A program made the translations under genes and the position numbers. 64,000 bases of DNA from Erigeron canadensis. Taxonomy: Eukaryota > Streptophyta > Magnoliopsida > Asterales > Asteraceae. The stretch covers positions 39,006,275-39,070,274 of the forward strand of contig NC_057764.1 in NCBI RefSeq assembly GCF_010389155.1. The letters are read 5' to 3'. Below the pieces are notes generated by a model, which saw only the letters and a list, made by a program, of their open reading frames with translations, was not told the DNA's origin and searched no databases. The first letter of the stretch is position 1, and every line of letters starts with the position of its first letter. Shown here one piece after another: positions 10,970 to 23,910 of this stretch.

Positions 10970-13900
10970 GTCAAAGGGCCGGTGAAAAGATATTTTGGTC
11001 CTTAAAGGTGGATTAAAAGGAAGATTCTTTCCAATTCTTTAGTTATGGATCATTAGAAATCCGCCTTTAGTTCGAGGTGATGTGAGTAAAGTATCTCATA
11101 TTTTCATAGGATGGGTGTCTTTTACTTTGCATAGCACAATCCATCAATGTCTTAGAAGAGCAATGATAGGAAATTTTTTTGCTTTATTTATTTACTTATA
11201 TTGGGGTGACAAAACATCTAAGGATACAGTGTTTTGCTTTCTTTTATCTATTCAGATGTTTCTGTTTTTATTTTTTCTTGAAGTACAATTTGAACAGCCT
11301 ATGATCACACTCAAGTTGCCTAGCTGATTCTCATTGTTTGATTGACGTAGACTAGGTTTTGAAGGCTGATGTGCTATGAGTTCGAATCAAAGTGTTGCAA
11401 CTTTATCATACAATTACATTGATCTTGTCCTACTTGGGGATGTATACAGATGGCAATAAATGGTTTGTGATGTTTATTTTTACACACACACACACACATT
11501 CTGCTGTTACAGCACATACTGGCATTCTTTAATGTTTTGATCCCTTCTAATCATATTGCAGGAATCGTTTTAGTTTTACCATCGGATCATTTAACACTTT
11601 GCAGTCTATATGGTCCATCCTCTAGCTTTTCACTGGTAATATATTCTCCATATATTCTGATTTTCACCTTTAAATTATCCTCTGTTCACACACAATTTGT
11701 CTTGTGTGAGCATGTTCGGATTATTCCCAGATTTTATTTACTTTTGGCTAATGGGTTGTATGAAGTCTTGGATTGACGGGTCTGGCGGGTTGGGTAACAG
11801 GTCAAGATGGGCATAAGTAATTTATTTAGTTCTGATCAAGACAGTCCATGCTGGGTTAGGTTAATCTATAAACATTTTTTTTGTTTGTTACTCATATTAA
11901 GAATTTATGTGTTAGCGACAACTTGAAAGATCTTTATAATGCAAGTATTTTAATAAAAACGATTTAGGATATTGCAACGTCCAACTATTTGAAATATGCT
12001 TTGGTGACTTCCAATCCATTTGACTTGTTCTCCTTGACTAAAGTCACCAAACCTTTTTATTGGGCCCGTTTGAGATTAAAGACAACCCTTATCAACCCAG
12101 TGATAAAAAAAATGGGTGAACTTGCTTCCTCTCTTGACTAACCTTGAATTTTTGAGATTTCTATATAGCTGGCATAATGTAAAAACGAGTTTCCGTGTTC
12201 TGATTACCCTGGGAGGGCAAATTTTTATACTCAAGATGTACGTGGTTACCTGAGTATCTTCATGACCATTTCCGACTCTTCCCTGGCCAAGAGGATACCT
12301 AGAGGGGGTTTGAACCTGACACTTCCTGTGAGGACATCAGGTCACTTGACCCCTAGGCGACCTTGGGGTCAGTTTACGAGGTAAATAACAGACATAATGC
12401 CGTTCAAAAAAAATAAGAATAAAATAACACACACAATGTATAACCTATAAATATGAGGTAAATATTTTCTATGTTCATAACAACTGTACTATTTATGTTA
12501 CATGTTCAATCTTATCTAATCAGTGCCAAATATAATGTTTCTGATGAAGAGTTTGAGGGTGGGAACACAAGGTTTAAGATGATAGGTTGTAATTTAAAGG
12601 TGAAGTTCAGAGACCAGTTGTTAAGGTCTTAAGTGTACATCACCATCAAAATAGTGAACCTATCTTTCTTTTAGGGTAGGAAAGAACATCAATGGAGCTA
12701 ATGCAATGGCTCATGATTTTGAAATGACTCTTGGTGAGACCAAAAAGCTTTAACTAGATTCATGGACCATTGGCTTAAGTAGAACTTGATTCTTTTACTC
12801 CCTGTACATTTCTTTTTCTTTTTTCTCTTTCTCATGTGGTGCTAGGCTATAATCCTCCACCCCTGTCATTTCACCTTTCAAATGTTTAATCTGATGTGTT
12901 TTTCTTGTACTTTTTAAATAAAGTATTTAGCACTCTCTTAGAAGTTTTGAACCATGGTTAATTGGTAGGTTTCTAATTCACCTTGTGATGAACCCATACT
13001 AAAACTGCTCATGATCAGCATTTGGTTAGGTTAATTATGATTATCTATTTCTTACCATGTATCATAACTTTAGCTGAAGCAAAGGTGTGCAATATGATTG
13101 ACTATAAATACTTGTCTTGGCCTTTAGGATGTGAAGCTATTGTATGATATTAACTGCAACATTTCAAAATTCGAAGCAATATATTGACCTAGTATATTCA
13201 AATCACCAGGTTATAACCTTGAAAAAGACGTCATCGTCGGGCTTACACACTCCCATAATCAAGGTGGCACGGGTCTAATACCAATTATAATATCTAAAAT
13301 CCGAAACAATGGACCGTCTCAACACATTCGAATCACAGTTTAAAAACATTATAAAGATACGCACAAGTCAACACATGTCATCAAAGTTCTCTTTTCTATT
13401 CATCTATGTGGGCCGGTGGTTGAAGCAGTTAGACTACCTAAACAGGAAAAAGTCAAAAATTAATTCATACTCCATAACCACAAATAGTTATGGCCCATCT
13501 CTGTTTCTAGTGGTTTAATTCAAATTACCCTTTCGAATCTGTAGCGGATCCAATGGGTTAGATAGCTTCTTTATTGGGCCAAAAGGTTTCTAGCAATCTA
13601 GGATTCTAGCCCAAGTGCCTGACAGTTTAGTCATTAATGGCATCTCATTTTGACCATTATCTGGTAAGTGGTAACCCTTTTTTTAAGAACTGCAGAAATT
13701 TTATTTCAAAAAAAAAACTATCCAATTACAAAGTAAATCTAGAATAAACCATAATAACAATTCTAGACCCTTTTTGAAACATTAACTGGTAACTCTGTAT
13801 AATTAAAGTATATAATCATTTTCTCTTCTAGGTTCAAAGGACAGCAAAATAGAATATTGATATGTGAAAATTTTAAGTAATGATAATATACGAACATTAT

Positions 13901-15375
13901 GCAATACTGTCTTCACTGAGTTTCTTTAGTTGGTGATTAGCAAAGGTTATGTTTGTATCTCCAGAAATGAATACATGATACATATTCAGATATTACTAGG
14001 ATAATTATGTCATATTGTCATGTATAATGTTTTTCAGGTTATGATATAAAATGATGTACTTTTTGTTTAGTTATATAATTGTATCGGTTTTGCATTTCCT
14101 ATACAAGATGGGCAAATTGTTCAGTTCAATGTAAATATCACAATAAAGAAAGAGATATAAATATAATTAAAAATGGATGTTACGATTAAAATCATTATCA
14201 TAGATCGTTCTTGTATCGGCAATATATATGAGAGCCTAAATGTGTGATAACCTGATGATAGTTGTTTGACAATATTATGGCGAAATGCAACCTATATGAA
14301 TTCAAGATCAAAATGCAAAAGATCGTATACAAATTAATCTTTTGCGTAATCGACATGTTTTTGATGAACAAGAATCATAAAATCATAAGATTCTTAAAAT
14401 GAGTTGAGACGGAAAGATTGGCCGTCCTTTTTTACTTGTTGTGGATTGATGGTATACTATACGTACATCCCTTTCAAAGACAATCCCATGCTAACTTTGT
14501 TCGATGACACTCCATTTCGAATGTTTCTTTCAAGAAACCATTGGAATTTGGACTTTAGCATGTCGTGTTTTATGGTCGAGAACTTATTATGTCAAATATC
14601 AATATTCTTTCATACACTACAACTTTGGTAACTTTTGAGATCCTTTTTTTCATTTATGTCACACACCCTTTAAAACGATTTCCATTGTTAGGGTGGTTTA
14701 TCGACTCAACATTTCATCACTCACTAATTAACTGTTAGGGGTATGTTATACTTTCTTCTATATCTTTGTTTGTTTCATATCCAACCAAAAACACGATCAC
14801 GATGCAACTATATGTGTTATCGACGTTTTACTACGCTGTATGAGATTATAGAAGATGTCCATACATTCTGATCATATAAATAAACAAACAAACTAAGCCA
14901 AAAATAAAAAGTCAATTAAAAAAACAAAGAGAGAGGGTCAAGATTTACCTCTATACAATCTATTATAAGAACAGGATGCCATTAGAATAATCATATCATA
15001 AATTTATACCTGATTGTTGTTCTAAATGTTCCCCACTAGTATAGTCCCAAACACTTGGAATTTGTAGGAATTTATCCATGTTATCATCATATTTGACATT
15101 GCCTAAGAGCCATTCAAGCATCCAAGTTGATGGGACATTTATTATCTCTTTGGGACCCAACATTCAACATTGTTTGGTGTTTATGAAAGGGAGGAAATTC
15201 TTTGATGACATGGGTGTTTGTCTGTCTTTTAAGATAAACATCAATCATAAGGTCTTAAAATAATGTGCAAAATAATTGACTTCATACTTTAATTCACTGA
15301 AGTATCTTAAAGATTGATCAATAGTTGTATGGAGAGACTTCAAAAACACCTTTGAGTGTATTATATAATAACTTA
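10970..15375. other. Intergenic, no intact gene
   Basis: AT-rich DNA with a short (CA)n near 11485 and a SINE-like element at 12195-12375. Short open frames, such as 11082-11327 and 14404-14631, show no recognisable domain, codon bias or splice context. Confidence 0.55.
12195..12375 (-). mobile_element. tRNA-derived SINE-like element
   Basis: On the minus strand it starts GGTCGCCTAGGGGTCAAGTG (A-box-like). AGGTTCAAACCCC follows, a near-perfect pol III B box at about 12307-12319. Downstream blocks are shared with 6915-7110. Confidence 0.5.
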
Positions 15376-15668
15376 GGGTGCGTTTGGTTCACAAATTCTG
15401 ATGGAATTTGATGGAATTGGAATTTCATTCCATTCCGTGGTACGTTTGGTTGTCAAAAGATGATGGAATTTCATTCCATTGGAATGTAAACATTCCATCA
15501 AATGATGGAATCTCTTTTTCTTGGGGTTATTGGATGGAATTTGATTCCTTCATTCTCTTGAATTTTAAGAAAACAAAAAACATTCAATCAAATTCCATTC
15601 CTTCAGAATCTAATTCCATTGATAGATTTCATTCCTTACAAAAACATTCTGTGAACCAAACGCGCCCC
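15376..15668. mobile_element. MITE with GGGTGCGTTTGGTTCACA ends
   Basis: The left end is GGGTGCGTTTGGTTCACA. The right end, read inward, is GGGGCGCGTTTGGTTCACA. The interior is full of GATGGAATTTCATTCC-like inverted motifs. These ends are common in plant MITEs. No convincing target duplication is visible. Confidence 0.6.
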
Positions 15669-15886
15669 AGTCCTATGATCTTTCTCCTTAATATAAAACT
15701 TGTTAACTAATGTTGTATCTTAGTAATGCCAAGTAAAATAAGATAGATAAACTAACTTTAAACTATATTATTATATTAAGCATCACCTCTCAAAGTATAA
15801 CTTTAAACTACCTAAAATACTTTATTTCTTTATTTACTAATTTAAACATCCATATCTTCTAATATATATATATATATATATATATA

Positions 15887-16065
15887 GGGAAAAGTGAGTA
15901 TGAGGCTGTTATGCACCTAACTTGAGTGAAAAACCCTTCACATACTAATATTTTAATATTTTAAATAAATACATGGCCCCCCATGATTTTTACCTTTTAA
16001 AAAAAGGTATGTGAGGGGTTTTTCACCCAACTTGGGTGCCTAACAGCCTCATATTCCCTTCCCCC
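15887..16065. mobile_element. MITE, GTGAGTATGAGGCTGTTA family, copy 1
   Basis: The ends are inverted repeats of about 40 bp (GGGAAAAGTGAGTATGAGGC against GGGGGAAGGGAATATGAGGC). The core has CACCTAACTTGAGTGAAAAA facing TTTTTCACCCAACTTGGGTG. It is flanked by (TA)n, which hides any target duplication. A close relative lies at 62489-62667. Confidence 0.6.
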
Positions 16066-16280
16066 ATATATTATATATATATAGGGGTTGAATATTTTAA
16101 AACAAGTATTAAAGTAAAAACAAATAGGACAAGGTCTTGACCCTTAGATCATGGTTAAGTTGATGCACGAAGATTTACGTATCAATTGATGCACAATGAT
16201 TTTCATGATGCACGGTGATTTCCAGTGAAGAGAAATCTAGTGTTTTATTCGTTTTACTTTAATGCTTATATATATATATA

Positions 16281-16463
16281 AGAGAAAAGTGAATGTGTGA
16301 GACAACACCACCCAGTTTGGGTGTGATTCCCCTCACCTCAAATTATTTTTTATATATTTTTATACTATATTGATTTATGTGCAAAATAGATTAAAAAGTG
16401 TTGATGATTTGAGGGGAATCACACCCAAGTTGGATAGTTTTGTCTTACACCTTCACTTTTCCC
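16281..16463. mobile_element. MITE related to the 15887-16065 family
   Basis: Inverted ends (GAGAAAAGTGAATGTGTGAGA against GGGAAAAGTGAAGGTGTAAGA) and paired internal CCCAGTTTGGGTGTGATTCC segments give the same fold plan with diverged sequence. It is flanked by TA repeats. Confidence 0.5.
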
Positions 16464-16489
16464 TATATATAACACCCTTAATAAAATAA

Positions 16490-16660
16490 TTTACAACATA
16501 AACAACTCAACCCTTAAAAATAATTACACCACCACCTTTAACATTAATTACTTTAACATTCACCATTATTGCCGCCCCAACACCCGTCACCACCACCGCC
16601 GCTCGTCATCACCATCGCGCCACCACCATCACTCCAGCATTGCGCGAGCAATTGACTCGT
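16490..16660 (+). mobile_element. Helitron-like 3' terminus
   Basis: A CCACC/CGCC-rich stretch leads to GCATTGCGCGAGCAATTGACTCGT, ending like the units at 1-1545 (GCAACGCGCGGGTA...CTCGT). The 5' boundary is not clear because a MITE abuts it. Confidence 0.35.
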
Positions 16661-17129
16661 TATTTTAAACATCTTCGTCTTCTTTTAACATATATCTCTA
16701 TATCTATATTATCTAAAATCAAAATCAGTGTGGTCTCTGAGAATGGTATAAAAAATAGTCCCGAAAGGCAAAATGAAGAAATAGTCCCCAAAAGTTGTAT
16801 AAATTTAACCTAATGTTTGTTGATTTTTCAGTCACATAACTTTGTTAATCAAAATCTCACTTACTCTGTTATCAAAGTTTTTTTTTCGACTTAAAAATAA
16901 TAATAAAAGTATAATACTTCAAGCTACAAAATCTAAATTTTTAGGCCCTTAAAGAAATTAGGCCCTAAGCTTATGCCCTTCTTGTCACACCTCAAAGAGA
17001 GCTCTAATTAAAATGATAGTTTGTATAAAGTTATATCTTTATTTTTCTTTTTAGTTCTTCCATACATCCACTCATTGGACGGCGTGCACCCTTTTGGGGG
17101 TTTCCTTAGGGACTGATTCACTCCGCGTA

Positions 17130-17299
17130 GATTGACTGAATGCAAAAAACCTTCCACTAACAGGCGATCGTGTTTTCACAAAATTTATCGTTATTTATCA
17201 CTTGACACCGCTACTACCACCAATAGTGCTATCACCGACACCACTAGACCGCATTCCCACACTGTCACCGCATTGCGTGGGTATCATGCTCGTTCTAGT
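17130..17299 (+). mobile_element. Helitron-like 3' terminus
   Basis: CACCGCATTGCGTGGGTATC followed by ATGCTCGTTCTAGT resembles the GC hairpin and short terminus of Helitrons; CTAGT is at 17295-17299. The upstream CACCGAC/CACCAC-rich sequence is also typical. The start is undefined. The 91-aa frame here is a by-product of the CAC-rich repeat. Confidence 0.3.
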
Positions 17300-18559
17300 T
17301 TAAGAAAACACGGTTACTTTGTTGGGCCTTGTAATCGAATAAAGAGCATCAATTTTGCGTATGATATTATTCGAATTTGTGTCATGCAAAGAGTGGGGTT
17401 CTTCTAGCTACGTTAAATCACTTCATTCATTCCACAAGACCACAAGTATTCATGTTTAATTTCAAGATCTTTTCTCATGATATTTTTGCTACATATTTGA
17501 TATGTCTATTTATATCATCACAGCAAATACCAATGTTTAGTAGATGAGCTGGTCAAATATATAAATATTTGCTGTAAGTACTGTATTATTGTTGTATTCC
17601 TTCTTTCTGTTTTGGGATATGATAGAGTTGTGAATGAAGGTTATTAATTGTTTAAAAAAATAATAAAAATTACTTTAATAGTTACATCAAATGACATACT
17701 TCTTACATAGTAATAATATTCGATTGAAACATAACAAAAGTTATTGTCTGCACTTTAATTTGGTACTTTCAATAAGAGAAAAAGCTCAAGTAACCTACAC
17801 TTTAATCAAAATTTATCGACTACTCTTTCTATTTTAATTTTTCTATATTATTTTGAAACCACTATGTTTGTTTTGCGATAGGAAAGTTTCTTGCTATTTA
17901 GGAACGTTTATTCCAACATTTAGTGGGTAGCGGTGGCAGGTGGTGGTAGCGCATGACGGTGGTAACATTGGCGGCGACAGCAGCGATCGGTGGGGGTGGC
18001 GGCAGCAAGTAATATATATTATTAATGTACACGGTGTAATTTTGGAGAATTTTTAACACTAAAATTTCAAATAAAAATAAGTATATACTAATATAGTATT
18101 AAAAATTTGAAACGACCTTTTGACATGAAGATTTAATATCATATTTCAATGTTCGGAATTAGTGATAGAGTATATTGTTATAATTTCCTTTAGAAACATA
18201 AGACTAAAGTTTTGTTTTTCATTTGTTTTGCAATTTTTTATTTTTTTTTAACATTTTGTATTGCAATTAAATACATTACATTACCCATGTCATTAAATAT
18301 ACAATTAGTATGAAAGAAAGGAAAAATAAAATTCTATAAGCAATAATATTTTTAAACACTTATAAGTTATAACCAATAAACAAATGTTTTTTTTTTTAAA
18401 TTAAAAAGAGTTGCTACATGTTCTTTAAATTACAAATCCACAATTATCGGGACAACAAAATTGATATTTAACATGAGGTTTAAGTTGTAGAATATACTTT
18501 CGCTTAACACAAATACAAACTAGATATAACAGAAAATAAAATTGTTAGAAGAAAGTAAT

Positions 18560-18885
18560 TCCTAGTTAGCTCAAGTGGTTAAATATTTGCCTTACAAATA
18601 ATGGGTTTTGAGTTCAAGACTTGAGAAGTACATAGGAAGTCTTTCTATGAAGGTTTTGGTTTGGGTATACCCAGGTTCAAGTCTGAAGAGGCAGAGTTTA
18701 CCCCTATTGATCGTCGTGCTTTCGAGCGGGTTAGTAGGGGGTTTTCTCCCATCGGGTATTTGAAATAGGCATTTTTACTTCGAGGGAGTTCTCTAACACG
18801 GACCCGGTTAAGACAACGTATGTTAGACCTTTCGCAGTCGAATCACGACATGAAGTTCTTAAGCGAAATTCACGTTAAAAATAAA
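18560..18885 (+). mobile_element. tRNA-derived SINE-like element
   Basis: TTAGCTCAAGTGGTTAA near 18575 resembles a tRNA A box, and GAGTTCAAGACTTG about 45 nt downstream resembles a B box. The tail carries unrelated unique sequence. The 3' end is estimated. Confidence 0.45.
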
Positions 18886-20694
18886 ATAAATTTTAAAAGA
18901 AAGATTGTGGGGTTGATATGATGAGTTTGAAATGACAAGAAATGAAATGTAGTTAATGAAAATGCAGACATGAAGTGACATTTCAGATTCTGGTGCAGCC
19001 GTTCCTCCTGCTCTCACACATTCACCCCATCAATAAAGACAGTCCCTGATGCTCTACCATAGGCCTATTTTTAATATTTTTATATATATATTTTTACCGA
19101 CTTATTATTAGTATATCACTATATGCTACTATCTTTCTAATACCGACTCTAAAGATTTTTAGATTTACAAAATCATATATACTTAAATGTTAATCTTCTT
19201 TTACGTGTAGCTTAAAGTCTAGTTAGTTCAAAAAAAATACTCCTTTCGTTTTCTATTGTAAGGGTGAAATTATAAAATGCTTCTTTCGTTATTTTATTAT
19301 AAATAATTTTATTTTTCATTATTCTATTCTAAAAAAGTTGCAATATCTGTAACCATATCATTATAGTACCGTTACAATGCTTACAACTAGGCGTAAGCAG
19401 ATGATGTGACCTGGTCCAGGCCTGATCATAAATGATCCAAACCGGTCCATCTAACAATCACAGGGTTGGGTTTTAGGTTTTGGCCGGCTCGACGGGGTTT
19501 TGACCCGACCGAAAAAAGGATGAGCAAATATCCCGACCTCTTCCAAGCCCGACTTGAAACCGGCCCGCCCGACAACTTAACAAGTCAGGCTTTGGTTTTG
19601 ATTATCGTGCATCGGCAGGTTTCAGGTTTCATCGCGTCACGCAGGTCATGCCTACTTATAATATACATGAAAAACCAATCAAAACAGATGTTGACAACGA
19701 CTTTCTAAAATAACATGACAATCTTTCAGTTATTTATTGTATTTTGACCTTAATTGTAACATTTAAAGGCTTGAAATATTGAAATTACGGTGAAACTATG
19801 ATGAAAGTTACTAGTACCTCACATTATAACTTCTATCCAAAAACAACATAATTAGTTGAAGCCCTAATTATGCCAAAAGTGGAATGCATCTTTATCTATA
19901 AATCATGTTGTTTTCCACATAGATAGAGTAGATTGGAAAGCCAATAAGGATGATGATATGCACATTTATATATGGACCACCTAATAAACTTTTATGAACA
20001 CCAATAAAACTCAAAGCTTGAAGCCATTGATTGTATAGACTGCAAAAGTGGTGTGGTGGATGAAGAATCATGAGTTACAAGAGAGATTACTAAGAATGTG
20101 GTCCAAACCAAAAAGGCTTTTCTTTTATTAAAGAGCTTAAGCTTAGATTTTGTTGTTTAATAGCTTTATGGTACTACTACATATGTGCATTGGACACAAA
20201 AACTTTTTTTGATGGATTTCCACATATCTAGCCTAGGGTATAGAGGTAACCCTTTTTCCATCAATATGCTATTTCGACATCAAACAACACCAATTTTGAA
20301 TTTGTACATTAGATTACTTATTAGAAAACTAAAACATAGTAATTTCCATTACTAATTAAAGGTAATTGTCATTTAATTTTATTCTATATAGGATGCAAAA
20401 CTTTCTTATATATACCACACACACTCGGTATAGGAATGTACACTGTCCAATTTGTATACTCGGTCAAACATATATACATGGATCACTCTTGAGATTTAAT
20501 AATCTAATTTAAAATCGATTGATAGAGATAGAACACTATCAATTAATTTGTAATTTTGAAAAAAAAAAAATGCTTTGCGAGTGTTCTTCAAAACCTTGGT
20601 CTTTAAGAAAACATATATGGGGTACTAAATAACATTAATATATTCATTTTTTTAGCATTAATATTGCATCTTATTATATATATATATTTCTTTA

Positions 20695-21775
20695 TTTTGA
20701 GAAACATTTTTTTTAAGAACCATGAAACTCTTAGATAATATAATTGTTCACATGTTTTTTTTGTTCATTCACATGTGAAATGATATAAAAAATGTATGTT
20801 GTAGACAGAGACGGCTCCACAATGGGGGCAGTGTGGGCAACTGCCCCCATTCCAATTTTGGTACAATGTAATTTTTTAAAGGTATATTTGTAATTTTGTT
20901 CTTAAAAAATATAAATAAACAGAAAATACATACAAATGTCACCATCGTTGTCATACGCATCTTATTTGGAAGTATGTTACTTATGTTAGAAGCATTAGTT
21001 TTGAGATAAAATCCTCTATTGATAAAGTAAAAATCTTGAATTATTTTGATTTTTAATAGAGTTTAAAAAGAGAAGTTGAAAAAAGTGTTGATTTTTAATA
21101 GAGTTTAAAAATAGAAGTTGAAAAAAGTGTTTTATTTGTTTGAGTTAATGTATCATATATTGATAAATAATATAGCTGTATGTAAAAATGATATTTTATT
21201 TTCTAATTATTATATAATAGTAATCACAATAGTCAGGTGAAAATTTATGTGGAGACTAAATTGCATATCATTGATTTCGATGAACTTATTTTATGTTGTT
21301 TAACATAATACAACCCCTTCTTCTGCACATTTGCCAAAATTACAAAGACCAATGTTCAAGTTCCCAAAACTTGTACTCACACGAAATTATTTTTAAGAGT
21401 CCATATTTTCTAATTCTCATGTGAGGGTCAATTTTTTTTAAGAAAAATTTTCCTTCAAAAATGACTCTAATAAATATAACAAGAGACTTTTAAATTTGTT
21501 CCCTTACAAAATAAGTTCTGGCTTCGTTCCTAGTGTAGAAGAAACTTTTTTATGAAACCTTCAAAATAGCCTTTTATGAAATGGTGAATGAATTTGTTCA
21601 CATTTTCTGTTCACATGTGACAAACGGCTATATGTAAGGTTTTGAAAAAAAATTTCTTCTGTAACATATATTTTTATAACATTTCACATGCTAATGAACA
21701 AAAAAAACATGTGATCCAATATAAATATTAAGAGTTCTCACGGTACTTAAAAAAAAATGGGTTCTCAATATAAGG
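20695..21775. mobile_element. Inverted-repeat MITE, split by a nested insertion
   Basis: The outer arms are complementary. The left has AGAACCATGAAACTCTTA and CACATGTGAAATGATATAAAA. The right has TTTTTATAACATTTCACATG and TAAGAGTTCTCACGGTACTT. A close uninterrupted copy lies at 32877-33225. The middle is displaced by an insertion at 20806-21533. Confidence 0.55.
20806..21533. mobile_element. Nested hAT-like insertion
   Basis: It starts CAGAGACGGCTCC and ends near GGCTTCGTTCCTAG. Host sequence TGTAGA is present on both sides (20800-20805 and 21534-21539), consistent with a target duplication. Comparison with the empty site in the copy at 32877-33225 supports the position. No transposase frame is visible. 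Confidence 0.45.
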
Positions 21776-22077
21776 GTCACTTATATATATATATATGGAT
21801 TCTACCAGTAACAACCACCACAATTTCATGAGATTGACCAGAACGCTTGATCTGTTTTAAAAAACATTTTATAAATTAAAGTATATATATATATATGATC
21901 TTTGCCTACATTTTATTTACATGAATGAATAATTGTATACCCTTAAGCAATAATTGTACTCTTGCAATAAATATGGGGAAGTAATCCAATCTAAAATCTA
22001 GAAGCATGCATATATATATTACTAGTGCTCAAGCATGTTCGGGTAGTCTTAAGATATATAAATCTTATAATAATTGT

Positions 22078-22360
22078 GAAACAAAAAGTGTATCACCAAT
22101 ATCACAACTTAATGTATACGAAAGCTAAAAAAGAAACATATGAAAATTAACTCCATATAAATATTGGTTCCAGTTTACCTTTTTTTTTTCCAACTTTAGC
22201 TAAATAAAAAGAGAAACAAAAAGTGTATGACCAATATCACAACTTAATCAATATGAAAGCTAAAGAAGAAACATATGAAAATTAACTCCATATAAATATT
22301 GGTTCTAGTTTACCCTTTTTTTCCAACTTTAGTTAAATAAAAAGAAAAACAAAAAGTGTA
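22078..22360 (+). repeat. 135-bp tandem duplication in Helitron A
   Basis: GAAACAAAAAGTGTAT occurs at 22078 and 22213, followed by near-identical sequence, and a partial third copy starts near 22345. Helitron B carries related sequence, mostly single copy, so the expansion probably arose within this copy. Confidence 0.75.
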
Positions 22361-22634
22361 GAGTATATAATTTGAAAAATAGATACCAGTTCATCAACAA
22401 TGACCGTTTCGAACGTTTTGATTTTCTTCAGGTTGTTCCACTCCGAAACAGTTTATACATGTACAACACAGAGTCGTAGATCATGTTTAACGTGTGTTGG
22501 CTTAAGATTTTTAAAATGAACTAATGTGGTCTTATTTTTTGTTGTTGAATAAGAAGTCATAATGAATCTATAATTGACAACAAATTTAATTAAAATAAAT
22601 AACAATAACATAAGAATCAATATTAAATAATAAA

Positions 22635-22697
<63 letters not shown>
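22635..22697 (+). repeat. (AAT)n microsatellite
   Basis: About 21 units. Frames reading poly-Ile or poly-Tyr across it are artefacts. Confidence 0.95.
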
Positions 22698-22893
22698 TAA
22701 ATATGAACAAAGTATATAAATTAAAAAACCTTTTTTGTAGTCGATCGTAGCTTTTTTTTTTTTTGCCGTAAGATTTTTCTTAGAGTTGAGAATTTTTGAG
22801 ATTTTTTTCAAGGTAGTATGTATATAAGATTTTTTAATTAAAGGTCGATCATTTTCTATTAAATAAATATTAAAAAAATAGATGATTAATAAG

Positions 22894-23777
22894 TGTTAGG
22901 TCGAAAATCGACCAAGTATAATTTGTTCAGAAATATCTGAAGTTCAGAGAAGATACTTCTACATAAATTCTGAGGAGTCTCTCAGAATTAGTTCTCTGAA
23001 GCTTCACCTCAGATCAAGATTAGCACACCTGAAGACATTCATTCTGAAGTCGAAGACTGGAGACTGAAGAAGAGAAACTTCTGAGAAGCAGAGCTCTGAG
23101 AAGATTCTACCTGATTGAAGATCTGAAGCCGCTCAGTGAAAAAGTATTTACAACACTTTTTCACTGATTACGAGGAAGTCTTTTTGTAGTACTTTAACTA
23201 CCTTTACCTGGTTAATAACTTTAAACCTGGTATTGTGTTAGTTTAAGTAAAAGTTTAGGAATAAAGTATGTAATGTCACATCAAAAAAAACTTACATACT
23301 TTACCTAAAACAAACATGTTGGCCTTTTCCATGTCATCAAGACATGTTGGCCTATAAATTTAAGACTTCTCACAATTGTAAAAATGTTTGAAACTTTGGC
23401 ATTACAACTTGTGAGATATACTCCAAGTAAACTTACGAGTATTTCCTTGTTGATTAGATCATTTATATTTCAAGGTTGTTTAGATACTCTCACAAGTGTG
23501 ATTATCTTTGTTCCGCAACAACATTTGTATTTTGTTTATATGAATAAATAAAATACATTGAAAAATACATCTCGACTCATTGACATAATACTATTTATAT
23601 AGTTTCAAGCACTTGTTACTCGTTCTTATTTATTGTTCATTATCCATATCTGGATCGTAATTCTGAACTAGTCTTTATCTAGATCAGAATTACTTGCCAG
23701 TCGGGTTACTTGATATACTTGCTATATACTTGTTATATCTTGTTATTTGAACTAACATCTTGTGTAAGGAACTCACA
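22894..23777 (+). mobile_element. Solo LTR, 884 bp, inside Helitron A
   Basis: It starts TGTTAGGTCG and ends GGAACTCACA. It is flanked by perfect 5-bp duplications ATAAG (22889-22893 and 23778-23782). A TATA-like CCTATAAATTTAAG at about 23349-23362 and AATAAA at 23543-23548 give plus orientation and a U3-R-U5 layout. No internal retrotransposon sequence is present, so this is the product of LTR-LTR recombination. The lineage is unknown. Confidence 0.72.
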
Positions 23778-23860
23778 ATAAGGAAAGAGTATTAGGCTCA
23801 ATGAAGGGGATTAGGGGTGACAAGTGTACCACAACCCCTTCTTTTAATTATATATATTAT

Positions 23861-23910
23861 AGATATATAGATATAGATATAGATATAGATATAGATATAG
23901 ATAGATAGAT
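23861..23910 (+). repeat. (ATATAG)n microsatellite
   Basis: Six-base units abutting the 5' end of Helitron A. Confidence 0.9.

Larger units (their letters stand above)
22022..23863 (-). mobile_element. Helitron A, non-autonomous, with nested solo LTR
   Basis: Read on the minus strand, it begins TCTATAATATATATAATTAA next to A and ends GAGCACTAG next to T. These are the 5'-TC and CTAG-3' termini and the A/T target of Helitrons. After subtracting the 884-bp solo LTR and 5-bp duplication, its length is about 953 bp, close to the related 923-bp Helitron B at 60783-61705. The two share several blocks, for example CATATGAA(A/G)ATTAACTCCATA and a CAAGTGTACC...CTTTTAATTATA end. The terminal hairpin is degraded. 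No Rep/helicase frame. Confidence 0.62.

Noticed and set aside
19440..19700. 80-aa frame in a GC-richer segment
   Set aside because: Composed of repeated CCGACC/GGTCGGG-like motifs of the kind seen at 34390-34520; it looks like a transposon fragment, not coding.
22453..22811. Frames encoding poly-Tyr or poly-Ile
   Set aside because: Pure translation of the (AAT)n microsatellite.
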